Below, in pieces: positions 33,874-41,232 of a DNA stretch of 41,232 nucleotides. The notes under the pieces are model-generated. The model did not search any database. It was not told the DNA's origin and saw only the letters and a program-made list of their open reading frames with translations. The translations under genes were made by a program, and so were the position numbers. Location: contig NZ_LGXZ01000022.1 in assembly GCF_001238295.1 (NCBI RefSeq), positions 1 through 41,232 of the forward strand, in the 5' to 3' direction. Position 1 is the first letter of the stretch; every line of letters begins with the position of its first letter. The stretch is from Ruegeria sp. 6PALISEP08. GTDB taxonomy: Bacteria; Pseudomonadota; Alphaproteobacteria; Rhodobacterales; Rhodobacteraceae.

Positions 33874-34460
33874 TCAGCCTTTAACGCTTCGATATTGATC
33901 AAGAGCTCTATTTCGTCGCTCACCGCTGGCGCAAATGCCCCAAGTCCGAATTCAGACCGCACGAAAGTCGCCGTGGCAGCCAGCCCCAAGGTCGGCGTGC
34001 CCTCTTTTGGGCCAAACGGGTATGGCGCCGACTTGTTAAGCGTTGTTTCCAGAACAACAGGTTTGGTGACGCCATTCATGGTCAGGTCGCCAGAAATATT
34101 CGCGGTATTGTCCCCGGTGACTTCTATGCTGGTCGAGGCGAATGTGACCATGTCACTGTCACTCGCACTGAAAAAGTCGTCGGACATGAAGTGTTGCAGA
34201 CGGGCGTCCCAGCCCGTGATCATGGATTTCACAGGCATAGACACTGTGACAGATGACCCAGACGGATCATCTTCGTCGAACTCAATCTCACCGCTAAAAC
34301 CTGAGAACAATCCAAATGTTTCGGAGAACCCGATGTGGTTGTAGCTGAACAATACCTGACTGTGTCCAGGATCCAGCTCGTAAGTGCCGCTCTCGGACAA
34401 TGCGGTTGTCGCGCCTATCGATAAGAGTACCGCCAGCGGGGTTGCTGCCACTTTGAACAT
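33870..34460 (-). CDS. YceI-family periplasmic lipid-binding-type protein
   Basis: 196 residues with a signal peptide cut near TTALS-ESG. The lipocalin-like YceI barrel is clear: YELDPGHSQVLFSYNHIGFSE at the N-terminus, FSGEIEFDEDDPSGSSVTV, TASTSIEVTGDNTANISGDLTMNGVT (partly seen as ISGDLTMNGVTKPVVLE) and a final VSDEIELLINIEA. YceI proteins bind isoprenoid or fatty amide chains and are induced by stress or base. It is divergent from a TetR gene with a repeat-bearing gap between and translationally coupled to the DUF5519 gene. Confidence 0.87.
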   Translation of the reverse strand: MFKVAATPLAVLLSIGATTALSESGTYELDPGHSQVLFSYNHIGFSETFGLFSGFSGEIEFDEDDPSGSSVTVSMPVKSMITGWDARLQHFMSDDFFSASDSDMVTFASTSIEVTGDNTANISGDLTMNGVTKPVVLETTLNKSAPYPFGPKEGTPTLGLAATATFVRSEFGLGAFAPAVSDEIELLINIEALKAE

Positions 34461-34540
34461 TTATACGCTCCCATTTTGACAAGACGTGTTTGTGGAATTG
34501 AGTATTGGGATTTAGGTTTTGGCCGACCATACTTTTAGGC

Positions 34541-34572
34541 AAAATGTTCTATTATGCAACAAATTGTTCTAT
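34541..34572. promoter_or_regulatory. Paired 12-base repeat upstream of a TetR gene
   Basis: AAAATGTTCTAT (34541-34552) and AAATTGTTCTAT (34561-34572) are 20 bases apart, two helical turns, in the divergent gap between yceI and the TetR gene. Position and phasing suit cooperative binding of the TetR protein. Confidence 0.5.
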
Positions 34573-34583
34573 AGGAGGAGTGA

Positions 34584-35165
34584 TTGAAAGAAGATCCTAG
34601 GCTGATCGCCACACGACAGGCCGCGCTTGATGCTGCGCAAAAGATACTAATGGAGGAAGGCGTGCTGCACGTAACTCATGGTGCAGTTTCAAAGGCAACG
34701 GGCATTTCGCGCAGTACACTTTACAGGCACTGGCCAGATGCGCGTAGTCTGCGTGATGCAGCATTTCGGCGCATCGCAACACCGCCGAACATACCGTCCA
34801 AAACAGATGGCCCGCTACGATCTGACCTGCGCTGGTTACTCGCTGTACTGATGGGAGCCTTGAATGACACACCATGGGGCCAAATCGCGCCTCAGGTGGT
34901 CGCTGCTGCGTCCACCGACGAAGAAGCGCGGTTGGTGATCACTGAATTCATGAAGGACAGGTTCGCGAGTGTTGAAGCAGTATTTGCAGCCGCAGTAGGC
35001 CGCGGTGAGATCACCGCCGACGTTCCGGTTGACCAACTCATAGAACTAGCAGTCGCTGCCCCCTATTTCCGCAAGCTCATACGTCACGAGGCCCTGGACG
35101 AAGATTGGTTGGATCAACATGTTGATCTGCTTTGCAGTATCGCGAAAACCAATTCGGGGCAGTGA
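34584..35165 (+). CDS. TetR family transcriptional regulator
   Basis: 193 residues. The start is TTG at 34584, supported by AGGAGG (34573-34578) at five bases; no in-frame ATG precedes the DNA-binding domain. Helix-turn-helix: ALDAAQKILMEEGVLHVTHGAV, then SKATGISRSTLYRHWPD (about 34-50). The ligand domain (DLRWLLAVLMGALND...) belongs to the TetR_C group with a shortened end. It probably represses itself and the divergent yceI-DUF5519 pair through the repeat at 34541. Confidence 0.85.
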   Translation: MKEDPRLIATRQAALDAAQKILMEEGVLHVTHGAVSKATGISRSTLYRHWPDARSLRDAAFRRIATPPNIPSKTDGPLRSDLRWLLAVLMGALNDTPWGQIAPQVVAAASTDEEARLVITEFMKDRFASVEAVFAAAVGRGEITADVPVDQLIELAVAAPYFRKLIRHEALDEDWLDQHVDLLCSIAKTNSGQ

Positions 35166-35375
35166 CCATCGCCTGATTTTGCAATCAAAGCGACCAAGAA
35201 GCATAATAATTTCCTAAATTTCATTGGGGCAATGTTCGCTGCGTGACATCAGCACGTCGCATGGTCAAAACTGTCTGACGTCAGCACCAACCGGACAGAT
35301 TTTGGGGTTTGAGCAACGGAGGATTTCTGTGGCCTTCTCAGGCGCATTGGCGGTCGCGAACGCGCTGGAGACAGA

Positions 35376-35545
35376 CCCGTCGCACTTGTCTTAGGTTATT
35401 CACCTGGAGGCTTGGCGGAGATGTCAATCGTAGCTGTGACCGTGGTCGCGCTGTTGCATTCGTCGGTGAGCATCATATTTTCAGAGTTTTGGCAGCGCAT
35501 GTTCTCATGGCGGCTTTCACCAAGCCTTCCCGACTTAGCAAGTAA
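35376..35545 (+). pseudogene. C-terminal remnant of an AbrB-family membrane protein
   Basis: One frame reads PVALVLGYSPGGLAEMSIVA; after a lost base near 35443-35446 the next frame reads RAVAFVGEHHIFRVLAAHVL to a TAA at 35545. PGGLAEM followed by a V-x-x-HH-x-x-R helix is the C-terminal signature of the AbrB/ammonia-monooxygenase-like membrane family (about 350 residues when whole). Nothing before about 35376 matches, so nearly all of the gene is gone. Confidence 0.65.
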
Positions 35546-35818
35546 AAATGACTGAAAATGAATGATGACGACACGGTAAATTAATATGTTTGCAATCTAG
35601 CAATAGAGAAAGTTCAATTCGCATTGTGATGTTTAAGAGAGGTTTATGAGTTTGCCATCAGCGTCTCTTTGGGTTGGCGAAATCCAGGTTTCAGCAGATA
35701 CCACGTCCGAGAAGTCGAGCCGCGTGAGTCGGCCTGATGAATTTTGGCCTTATCTGCCACGCAGAGTTGGTCCTTCGTAATTGCTGTTAGTTAGCTAACG
35801 TTAGGTTGGGAGAACGAT
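35546..35818. other. Gap before the SLC13 transporter
   Basis: Together with 35166-35375 this leaves some 480 bases without a firm gene. A 44-codon frame at 35646-35780 has AGAGAGG before its ATG but no recognisable product. GTTAGCTAAC (35790-35799) is a perfect 10-base palindrome 20 bases before the transporter start and could be an operator. Confidence 0.4.
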
Positions 35819-37708
35819 ATGGAATTACCAACACTGACGTACGAAATGATTGCCGTACTGAGTCTATTGTCTTTTACGGTCTTACTTTTTGTTACCGAAA
35901 TAATACGGATCGATGTCGCAGCAATTCTTGTAATGGTACTGCTTGGCGCACTGAGCTATCTACCGGGGCTAGGTAATTTAGCCGATGTATCCAAGCTCTT
36001 TGAAGGTTTTTCCTCGAACGCTGTGATGTCCATCATCGCAGTTATGGTAATTGGGGCTGGGCTTGATAAGACTGGACTTATGTCAAAGGTTGCGGCCTTG
36101 ATCCTCAAGAGTGGTGGCACGACAGAGGCCCGGATAGTCCCCATAATTTCAACGACGGTTGGTGTCATCAGCTCCTTCATGCAGAACGTAGGAGCTGCTG
36201 CGCTTTTTCTGCCTGTTGTTAGCCGCATTTCAGCACGTACGGAAATCCCGATGAGTAGGTTGCTGATGCCCATGGGGTTTTGCGCGATACTGGGTGGTAC
36301 TATCACATTAGTCGGGTCGTCGCCCCTCATACTGTTGAATGACCTGATTGTTTCGGCAAACTCATCCCTTCCTGCTGACCAACAAATGGAGACATTTGGG
36401 TTATTTTCAGTCACGCCTATCGGCGTGATGCTGGTGCTAACAGGGGTGCTTTATTTTGTGCTCTTTGGTCGTTGGGTCCTGCCAGCGCAGCGAGAGCGTG
36501 GAGAAGACGCAAGCTCAGCTCGGTCCATGCAGACCTATGTCGAAAACACGTATGGGCTTAGGGCCGATATGTTCGAGATACGTGTTCCTGAAAGCTCAAT
36601 CATCATCGGGCAAACGCTCGCGGATCTAATGGTCGCTCATAACATGTACATTCTTGGCACATCTTACCGCGGCCACAAGGTCATCGCACCGATGGCTGAT
36701 ACTAAGATCGAAGCCCCGGCGAGGCTCGCGGTGCTTGGCCTGCGTCGGGTGGTTGAGCAACAGTTCGCTGAGCCTTACGGCTTAGAGATTCTACCCCAAC
36801 TAGATGTCTTTGCAGATGACTTCGCCGCGACCCAATCGGGGGTGGCAGAGGTTGTTATATCACCCGGTTCTTCAGTGATCGGCCAGACTCCGATTGATTT
36901 GCGCCTTCGTCAGACACATGGGCTGTCTTTGTTGGCTATTCAGCGTGGCGAAGAAACACTGAGCCACGTTGAAACCGAGGATCATTCAGCTACGCATATC
37001 GGGCAAGTTCCGTTGCAAGTCGGCGACACTTGCGTGGTGCACGTCCAGTGGGATCGTCTGACACGACTGAAGTCGGACAGGGATTTTGTGGTTGTAACTT
37101 CTGACTTTCCCCAGGAAGAGTTACGGCCACACAAGGTCGGATGGGCGCTCGCGTTCTTCCTATTAGCATTGAGCTTAATTCTATTAACTGATCTTCGCTT
37201 GTCGTTGTGCCTGTTAATCGGCGCTGTTGGCATGGTTTTGAGCCGAGTGTTGTCGATTGATGAAGCCTACGAGTCGATAAGTTGGAGTACAGTTTTTCTG
37301 CTCGCTTCGCTGATCCCGTTGGGCCAGGCAGTCCAGAACACCGGCACTGCGGATTGGATTGCAGCGCATGTGTTGGCCCTCCTGAAGGGTTGGCCGATCT
37401 GGTCGTTGCAAGCAGGAATAGCCGTTTTGGCGACGGCATTCACGCTGGTCATGTCCAATGTAGGCGCAACTGTTTTGCTGGTGCCGCTAGCAGTTTCTAT
37501 TGCCGTATCGGCGGGTGGCAACCCGGCCGTATTTGCTCTCACCGTGGCAATTTCGACGTCCAACTCATTTTTGATCCCAACACACCAGGTGAACGCTTTG
37601 ATCATGGGCCCGGCAGGCTACCGGGTGGTCGATTTCGTTCGCTCGGGCGGAATCATGACTCTACTTTTCTTAGTTGTCTCAATGACCGGACTTGCACTTT
37701 TCTTCTGA
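35819..37708 (+). CDS. SLC13/DASS-type permease with TrkA-C domains
   Basis: 629 residues, ATG at 35819 with GGGAGAA upstream. Architecture: N-terminal transporter half with about five helices (10-210) including SFMQNVGAAALFLPV (the SNT-like motif region) and GGTITLVGSSPLILLND; two RCK-C/TrkA-C domains (about 250-335 and 345-430; SSIIIGQTLADL and SSVIGQTPIDLRL mark their starts); C-terminal half of helices (445-629) with TLVMSNVGATVLLVP and SNSFLIPTHQVNALIMGP. Proteins of this build take up anions such as sulfate or dicarboxylates, probably with sodium, and the RCK domains sense a ligand. Stands alone, convergent with a LysR gene. Confidence 0.87.
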   Translation: MELPTLTYEMIAVLSLLSFTVLLFVTEIIRIDVAAILVMVLLGALSYLPGLGNLADVSKLFEGFSSNAVMSIIAVMVIGAGLDKTGLMSKVAALILKSGGTTEARIVPIISTTVGVISSFMQNVGAAALFLPVVSRISARTEIPMSRLLMPMGFCAILGGTITLVGSSPLILLNDLIVSANSSLPADQQMETFGLFSVTPIGVMLVLTGVLYFVLFGRWVLPAQRERGEDASSARSMQTYVENTYGLRADMFEIRVPESSIIIGQTLADLMVAHNMYILGTSYRGHKVIAPMADTKIEAPARLAVLGLRRVVEQQFAEPYGLEILPQLDVFADDFAATQSGVAEVVISPGSSVIGQTPIDLRLRQTHGLSLLAIQRGEETLSHVETEDHSATHIGQVPLQVGDTCVVHVQWDRLTRLKSDRDFVVVTSDFPQEELRPHKVGWALAFFLLALSLILLTDLRLSLCLLIGAVGMVLSRVLSIDEAYESISWSTVFLLASLIPLGQAVQNTGTADWIAAHVLALLKGWPIWSLQAGIAVLATAFTLVMSNVGATVLLVPLAVSIAVSAGGNPAVFALTVAISTSNSFLIPTHQVNALIMGPAGYRVVDFVRSGGIMTLLFLVVSMTGLALFF

Positions 37709-37809
37709 GCCGCTTCTCGGCGATCTGCACTGAAGAACTCATAAGATAAGGTTTTTGAGACCAAACTTTTTTGTTGGAACAGCAGATTCAAGACGTCTGC
37801 AAAAAGGGT

Positions 37810-37830
37810 CTTCGCTGCGAGCGAGCGAAG
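37810..37830. terminator. Seven-base stem between convergent genes
   Basis: CTTCGCT (37810-37816) pairs with AGCGAAG (37824-37830) over a seven-base loop, 100 bases after the transporter and 80 before the 3' end of the LysR gene. No T run; a weak bidirectional terminator at best. Confidence 0.35.
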
Positions 37831-37909
37831 TAATGTGTCGAACTCATACAAACCTGAAGTCGGTATACGCTGGAATCGCAGAAGCGATTTAGAGTCTTCC
37901 CCCGCGGCC

Positions 37910-38797
37910 TCAACTCACGCCGAATTTGCGACGCAAATGCTCAGCCAAGGCCGTTATGCGACGTGGTTGGGCTCGGCTAGGCGGAAACATCATTTGCAAA
38001 GGTTTCGGCGGTGGGAGGAACTCGCGCAAGACAGAGACAAGTCTGCCAGATCGGACATCGTCGGCTACATCCAACTCGGACTTCAATACGATCCCATGGC
38101 CTGCAATCGCCCAATCGCGGATCAGTGAACCATCGTTGACTATTCGATTTCCCTTTACCGATACGCGCTGGGCATTTGGTCCTGATCCAAACTCCCAAAC
38201 GTTGTCGATCACGTCGCCAAACCTCATGACCAAGCAGTTGTGGTTTAACAGATCTTCTGGTTTTTCGGGCGTTCCGAAAGAGGCCAGGTAACTTGGGGAC
38301 GCACATACGAAACGTTGGTAGCCTCCCAAATTTCGCAACCTGAGCGAGCTGTCTGTGATGTTGCCGAAGCGAACGGCGATGTCGAAGCCCTGGCCTACAA
38401 GGTCGACATAACCGTCTGACAGTGACAGTTCGATTGAGACGGCAGGGTTTTCTTCGGTGAATTCGGCAATAACCTCAGAGACAATGCTCCGTCCCAAGTC
38501 AATCGGCGCACTTACGCGAATTGGACCAGACAGAGTTTCAGCGCCGTGCCGAACAAGTGTATCCAAGTCCGCAACCTCACTGAGTACGCTTCTCGCTCCG
38601 TCAGCTAGTGTCCGTCCTTCTTCGGTCAGGCTAATGGAACGGGTGGTGCGGTTGAACAAAACCACTCCGTAATGTGCCTCCAGAGCAGCGAGCCGCTCGG
38701 ACACTGTCGTGCTCGACATCCCTGTCTCGCGCGCCGCAGCCACAAGACTGCCTTTCTCGGCTATGGTCAGAAACAAGCGAAGATTGTCTAGAAGCAT
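37910..38797 (-). CDS. LysR family regulator of the oxidoreductase cluster
   Basis: 295 residues from ATG 38797. N-terminal MLLDNLRLFLTIAEKGSLVAAARETGMSSTTVSERLAAL is a typical LysR winged helix (recognition part SSTTVSERL); the co-inducer domain begins GPIRVSAPIDLGRSIVSEV. This subgroup often controls neighbouring quinone or aldehyde reductase genes in answer to electrophiles. Divergent from the monooxygenase-type gene at 38902; a perfect palindrome lies five bases upstream of its own start, which suggests autoregulation. Confidence 0.87.
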   Translation of the reverse strand: MLLDNLRLFLTIAEKGSLVAAARETGMSSTTVSERLAALEAHYGVVLFNRTTRSISLTEEGRTLADGARSVLSEVADLDTLVRHGAETLSGPIRVSAPIDLGRSIVSEVIAEFTEENPAVSIELSLSDGYVDLVGQGFDIAVRFGNITDSSLRLRNLGGYQRFVCASPSYLASFGTPEKPEDLLNHNCLVMRFGDVIDNVWEFGSGPNAQRVSVKGNRIVNDGSLIRDWAIAGHGIVLKSELDVADDVRSGRLVSVLREFLPPPKPLQMMFPPSRAQPRRITALAEHLRRKFGVS

Positions 38798-38801
38798 TAA
38801 A

Positions 38802-38812
38802 CGGAAATTCCG
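38802..38812. promoter_or_regulatory. Palindrome CGGAAATTCCG in the divergent promoter
   Basis: Perfect 11-base palindrome directly before the LysR start and 90 bases before the monooxygenase-type gene. A likely LysR binding site for both directions. Confidence 0.5.
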
Positions 38813-38901
38813 GATTATATGTCCGATCCTGCCCCGTTTATCCCGAAAAGATTGCGGCGTAAATCCAGCACATCGCTCAAATACTCAAGGGACCTATTTC
38901 A

Positions 38902-39192
38902 ATGGCCAAGCTGACAATCGTCGCCAACATCAAAGCCAACCCCGACAAGATTGACCTCGTAAAGGCCGAGCTGATCAAGCTCATCGACATAACCCGTGCC
39001 GAAGAAGGTTGCATTAACTATGACCTGCACCAGGACAACGACAACCCGGCTCATTTCGTGTTCTACGAAAACTGGCAAAGCCGAGAGCTTTGGCAAACCC
39101 ACATGGGTGCTCAGCACCTTGCGGCTTACTTGGAAGCAACAGAGGGTGCCGTTGCAGAATTCACGTTGAATGAAATGACAGTCATCGGTTGA
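38902..39192 (+). CDS. Antibiotic biosynthesis monooxygenase (ABM) domain protein, YgiN-like
   Basis: 96 residues. Single ABM ferredoxin-like fold: TIVANIKANPDKIDLVKAEL at the start, RAEEGCINYDLHQDNDNPAHFVFYENW in the middle (the EEGC-x-x-Y and F-x-x-Y-E-x-W motifs) and LAAYLEA. Close to quinol monooxygenase YgiN and related small dimeric enzymes that act on quinols without cofactors. ATG 38902 has AAGGGA ten bases upstream. First gene of the rightward cluster, divergent from the LysR gene; the reductase follows after 26 bases. Confidence 0.85.
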   Translation: MAKLTIVANIKANPDKIDLVKAELIKLIDITRAEEGCINYDLHQDNDNPAHFVFYENWQSRELWQTHMGAQHLAAYLEATEGAVAEFTLNEMTVIG

Positions 39193-39218
39193 TACAGAAC
39201 CGAACAAAGGAGCACGTT

Positions 39219-40232
39219 ATGAAAGCCGTGGGATACCGTGAGACAGGGTCGATTGATCGGGCGGACGCCTTAATCGACTTCGAGGCCGACAAACCGACGC
39301 CGAAGGGGCATGACTTGTTGGTGAAAGTGCAGGCCGTTTCAGTGAACCCGGTCGATACGAAAATTCGGCAAAAACGTGCTCCTGTAGGTCCCGCACCTGA
39401 TATTCTTGGGTGGGACGCAGTAGGGATCGTCGAAGCAGTTGGCGAAACGGTTGAGACTTTCCGTCCGGGAGATGCAGTTTGGTATGCCGGGGCAGTAAAC
39501 CGACCGGGAACCAATGCCGAGTTTCATCTGGTGGATGAACGTATTGTCGGATCAGCGCCAAAATCCATACCGGCGAAAGCAGCTGCGGCGATGCCGCTAA
39601 CGACGCTTACTGCCTTTGAGATGCTGTTCGACCGCTTGCGAGTTCAAGATGCCGTTTCCGGCGGGACCAATACGTTGCTGGTTATTGGTGGCGCAGGCGG
39701 TGTCGGGTCAATCACCATTCAATTGGCACGGGCCCTCACTGAATTGACAGTGATGGCGACGGCGTCCCGACCCGAGACACAAGACTGGGTTCGAGAGTTG
39801 GGCGCACACCATGTCATCAACCATGCGGAACCTTTGGGAACGCAACTCGGGGCTCTCGGTATCGAAAGCGTGGATTTCATCTATTCAACGAACCATTCCC
39901 AGCTTTATGCGTCTCAAGCTGGAGAGGCGATGACACCCCAAGGTCGCTTCGGGTTGATTGATGATCCTGAAACCTTCGACATCGCGCCGTTCAAACCCAA
40001 ATCGATCTCATTGCATTGGGAGTTCATGTACACTCGGTCGCTTTTTGGGACTGGAGATATGAACCGTCAAAGCGAAATCCTGAATCAGGTCGCCGGGTTG
40101 ATAGATGACGGAAAGATCAGATCCACGGCGACCGATACACTTGGTAGGATCAATGCTACAAACTTAAAGAAAGCGCATGCTATCCTTGAAAGCGGCAAGG
40201 CCAAAGGAAAGCTCGTGCTTGAGGGTTTTTAG
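39219..40232 (+). CDS. Zinc-binding alcohol dehydrogenase family protein (quinone reductase-like)
   Basis: 337 residues from ATG 39219, which has AAAGGAG upstream (a longer frame to 39189 overlaps the previous gene). Medium-chain reductase fold: MKAVGYRETGSIDRADALID, VKVQAVSVNPVDTKIRQ, GWDAVGIVEAVGE and the NADPH loop GGAGGVGSITIQLAR (about 157-171). The text fits the adh_fam_1 (TIGR02817) group, which lacks the catalytic zinc cysteines and reduces enones or quinones with NADPH. Works with the ABM and VOC neighbours, the VOC start following its stop immediately. Confidence 0.87.
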   Translation: MKAVGYRETGSIDRADALIDFEADKPTPKGHDLLVKVQAVSVNPVDTKIRQKRAPVGPAPDILGWDAVGIVEAVGETVETFRPGDAVWYAGAVNRPGTNAEFHLVDERIVGSAPKSIPAKAAAAMPLTTLTAFEMLFDRLRVQDAVSGGTNTLLVIGGAGGVGSITIQLARALTELTVMATASRPETQDWVRELGAHHVINHAEPLGTQLGALGIESVDFIYSTNHSQLYASQAGEAMTPQGRFGLIDDPETFDIAPFKPKSISLHWEFMYTRSLFGTGDMNRQSEILNQVAGLIDDGKIRSTATDTLGRINATNLKKAHAILESGKAKGKLVLEGF

Positions 40233-40613
40233 ATGAGAATTGAGCGGCTAGATCATGTGAATATCGTGACGACTAGGTTGCCTGAGATGGTTACTTGGTA
40301 TGAAGAGGTCTTGGGTTTAAAACTCGGGGCCCGCCCTGATTTTCCGTTTCCCGGAGCTTGGTTGTATGCGGGTGATCACGCCGTGGTTCACCTTGTGGGT
40401 CACGAAGGAACGCCTAATGTCGGCTCCGAAGCTAAGCTCAAGCTCGAGCATTTTGCGCTTTCAGCCACGGGTTTGAGCGCATTCGAGGAAAAACTGATCT
40501 CGAGGCAGATTCAGTATCGCAAAACTGACGTCACGGGCGCCCGAATGGTCCAAATCCATGTGGCCGATCCTGATGGGAATCATATTCATATAGACTTCGA
40601 AGAAACCGAGTAA
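40233..40613 (+). CDS. VOC-family (glyoxalase/dioxygenase-fold) protein
   Basis: 126 residues. The ATG follows the reductase stop directly. Paired beta-alpha-beta-beta-beta modules: IERLDHVNIVTTRLPEMVTWYEEVLGLKLG at the front (metal His in LDHVNI), HAVVHLVGH in the middle, KLEHFALSATGLSAFEEKL opening the second half, and DPDGNHIHIDFEE at the end (metal Glu/His). Members include glyoxalase I, fosfomycin resistance enzymes and ring-cleaving dioxygenases. In this cluster, handling of a reactive aldehyde or quinone product is plausible. Confidence 0.83.
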   Translation: MRIERLDHVNIVTTRLPEMVTWYEEVLGLKLGARPDFPFPGAWLYAGDHAVVHLVGHEGTPNVGSEAKLKLEHFALSATGLSAFEEKLISRQIQYRKTDVTGARMVQIHVADPDGNHIHIDFEETE

Positions 40614-40757
40614 GTGTCCAACTCTATAAATAGTCGGAGCGCAAATTTAAGCTGTTAAACTCTTGGCGATTAGTGGTCGAGATCCTTGCCGGGTTGCTTC
40701 CAAGAATTACACGGACCAACATTTATGGACGGTACAAACGTCGATTTGGAGATCAGC

Positions 40758-41141
40758 ATGCCGGACCTCGAAACAAACAAGAAAAACGTCATCGCTTTTT
40801 ACGAAATGATGTTCAACGCGTGTCGACCAGCCGAGGCCATCGCAACCTTTGTTGGGGAAACCTATACGCAGCACAACCCGCATGTTGGCGACGGTAAGCA
40901 AGCTTTTGTCGAGTACTTCGAGTACATGGCCGCCGAATACCCGGGAAAGCGCGTGGACATCAAACGTGCGTTTGCTGAAGACGATCACGTTATTCTGCAT
41001 TGCCATCAAATCTGGCCCGATGGTCTCGAGTACGCAGGGATCGATATTTTTCGCCTGGATGTCGATGGGAAGGTTGTCGAGCACTGGGACGTTCTTCAGG
41101 AGGTTCCGGCAAACAGCGAGAATGAAAACGGCATGTTTTGA
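40758..41141 (+). CDS. SnoaL-like / NTF2-like protein
   Basis: 127 residues from ATG 40758, which has GGAG seven bases upstream; in-frame ATG 40725 and TTG 40686 are less likely. Begins [25 protein letters not shown], then [32 protein letters not shown] and [24 protein letters not shown], the common layout of bacterial SnoaL-like cone-shaped proteins (predicted aldol-condensation or cyclase enzymes, mostly of unknown substrate). It follows the VOC gene by 144 bases and may belong to the same response group. Confidence 0.82.
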   Translation: MPDLETNKKNVIAFYEMMFNACRPAEAIATFVGETYTQHNPHVGDGKQAFVEYFEYMAAEYPGKRVDIKRAFAEDDHVILHCHQIWPDGLEYAGIDIFRLDVDGKVVEHWDVLQEVPANSENENGMF

Positions 41142-41232
41142 CCCAACTGTTCTGACAGCGGTGCATGGAACTTCGAAAGGTCCTGTCGGCTAAACCACGA
41201 TAGTCAAAGGGCATAAGTCTGATCCAAGAAAC

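Noticed and set aside
35309..35545. 78-residue open frame taken as a gene
   Set aside because: Only its last 32 codons match a protein family; the part before is in the wrong frame of the AbrB remnant.
1..41232. tRNA, rRNA, CRISPR array or prophage
   Set aside because: No cloverleaf with CCA-end pattern, rRNA stretch, regularly spaced repeats with spacers, or phage structural genes were seen by eye; a tRNA search program would settle the tRNA point.

Overview
The window looks like chromosomal accessory DNA from an alphaproteobacterium, most likely a marine or roseobacter-type member of the Rhodobacterales. This rests on the overall flavour of the proteins (several LysR and TetR regulators, a GFA-family protein, a DUF1127-like small protein, FOXRED1-like and hydantoinase-type catabolic enzymes, an IS5-family element) and on the many 1-4 base gene overlaps. 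No rRNA, tRNA or CRISPR array was seen, and the species cannot be named from the sequence alone.

Layout. 0-5.6 kb: a secreted Cys-rich protein next to a Cds1-type L-cysteine desulfhydrase, a DUF6512 membrane protein, two 142-residue exported c-type cytochromes and a PafA-type secreted phosphomonoesterase. 5.8-10.7 kb: a complete three-gene exporter (HlyD-like adaptor, double-ATPase/permease fusion of the RbbA type, second permease YhhJ), closed by a perfect 14-bp stem. 10.7-11.3 kb: a gene-free convergent gap holding a cluster of direct and inverted repeats that looks like abutting transposon ends. 11.3-13.3 kb: a TetR regulator with its operator, a cupin and an MBL-fold hydrolase.

13.4-22.4 kb: a visibly more GC-rich block transcribed leftward: LysR, HyuA, HyuB, FAD amino-acid-type oxidase, HpaI-type aldolase, class I aminotransferase, uronate-dehydrogenase-like enzyme, and a short-chain dehydrogenase reduced to its two ends. 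The genes after LysR overlap by 1-4 bases, so they are surely one operon. It reads as an ATP-dependent ring-opening/amidohydrolase route followed by oxidation, transamination and aldol cleavage. The substrate is not evident, and this is the best candidate for an undescribed pathway.

22.4-30.5 kb: small single genes (GNAT enzymes, LysR, methyltransferase, GFA protein, cysteine hydrolase) mixed with decaying ones: a frame-broken orphan, a DUF6653 gene with an in-frame stop, a frameshifted and truncated hydratase, and an IS5-family copy with a mutated transposase. 30.5-34.5 kb: a copper-related operon (His-rich exported protein, DUF411, cytochrome c, CopC, CopD) behind a CsoR-like operator, then a YceI/DUF5519 pair opposite a TetR regulator. 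35.3-37.7 kb: a remnant of an AbrB-family membrane protein and an intact SLC13/TrkA-C transporter. 37.9-41.1 kb: a LysR regulator divergent from an antibiotic-biosynthesis-monooxygenase-type protein, a zinc-binding alcohol dehydrogenase family protein, a VOC protein and a SnoaL-like protein, a typical small electrophile/quinone response set.
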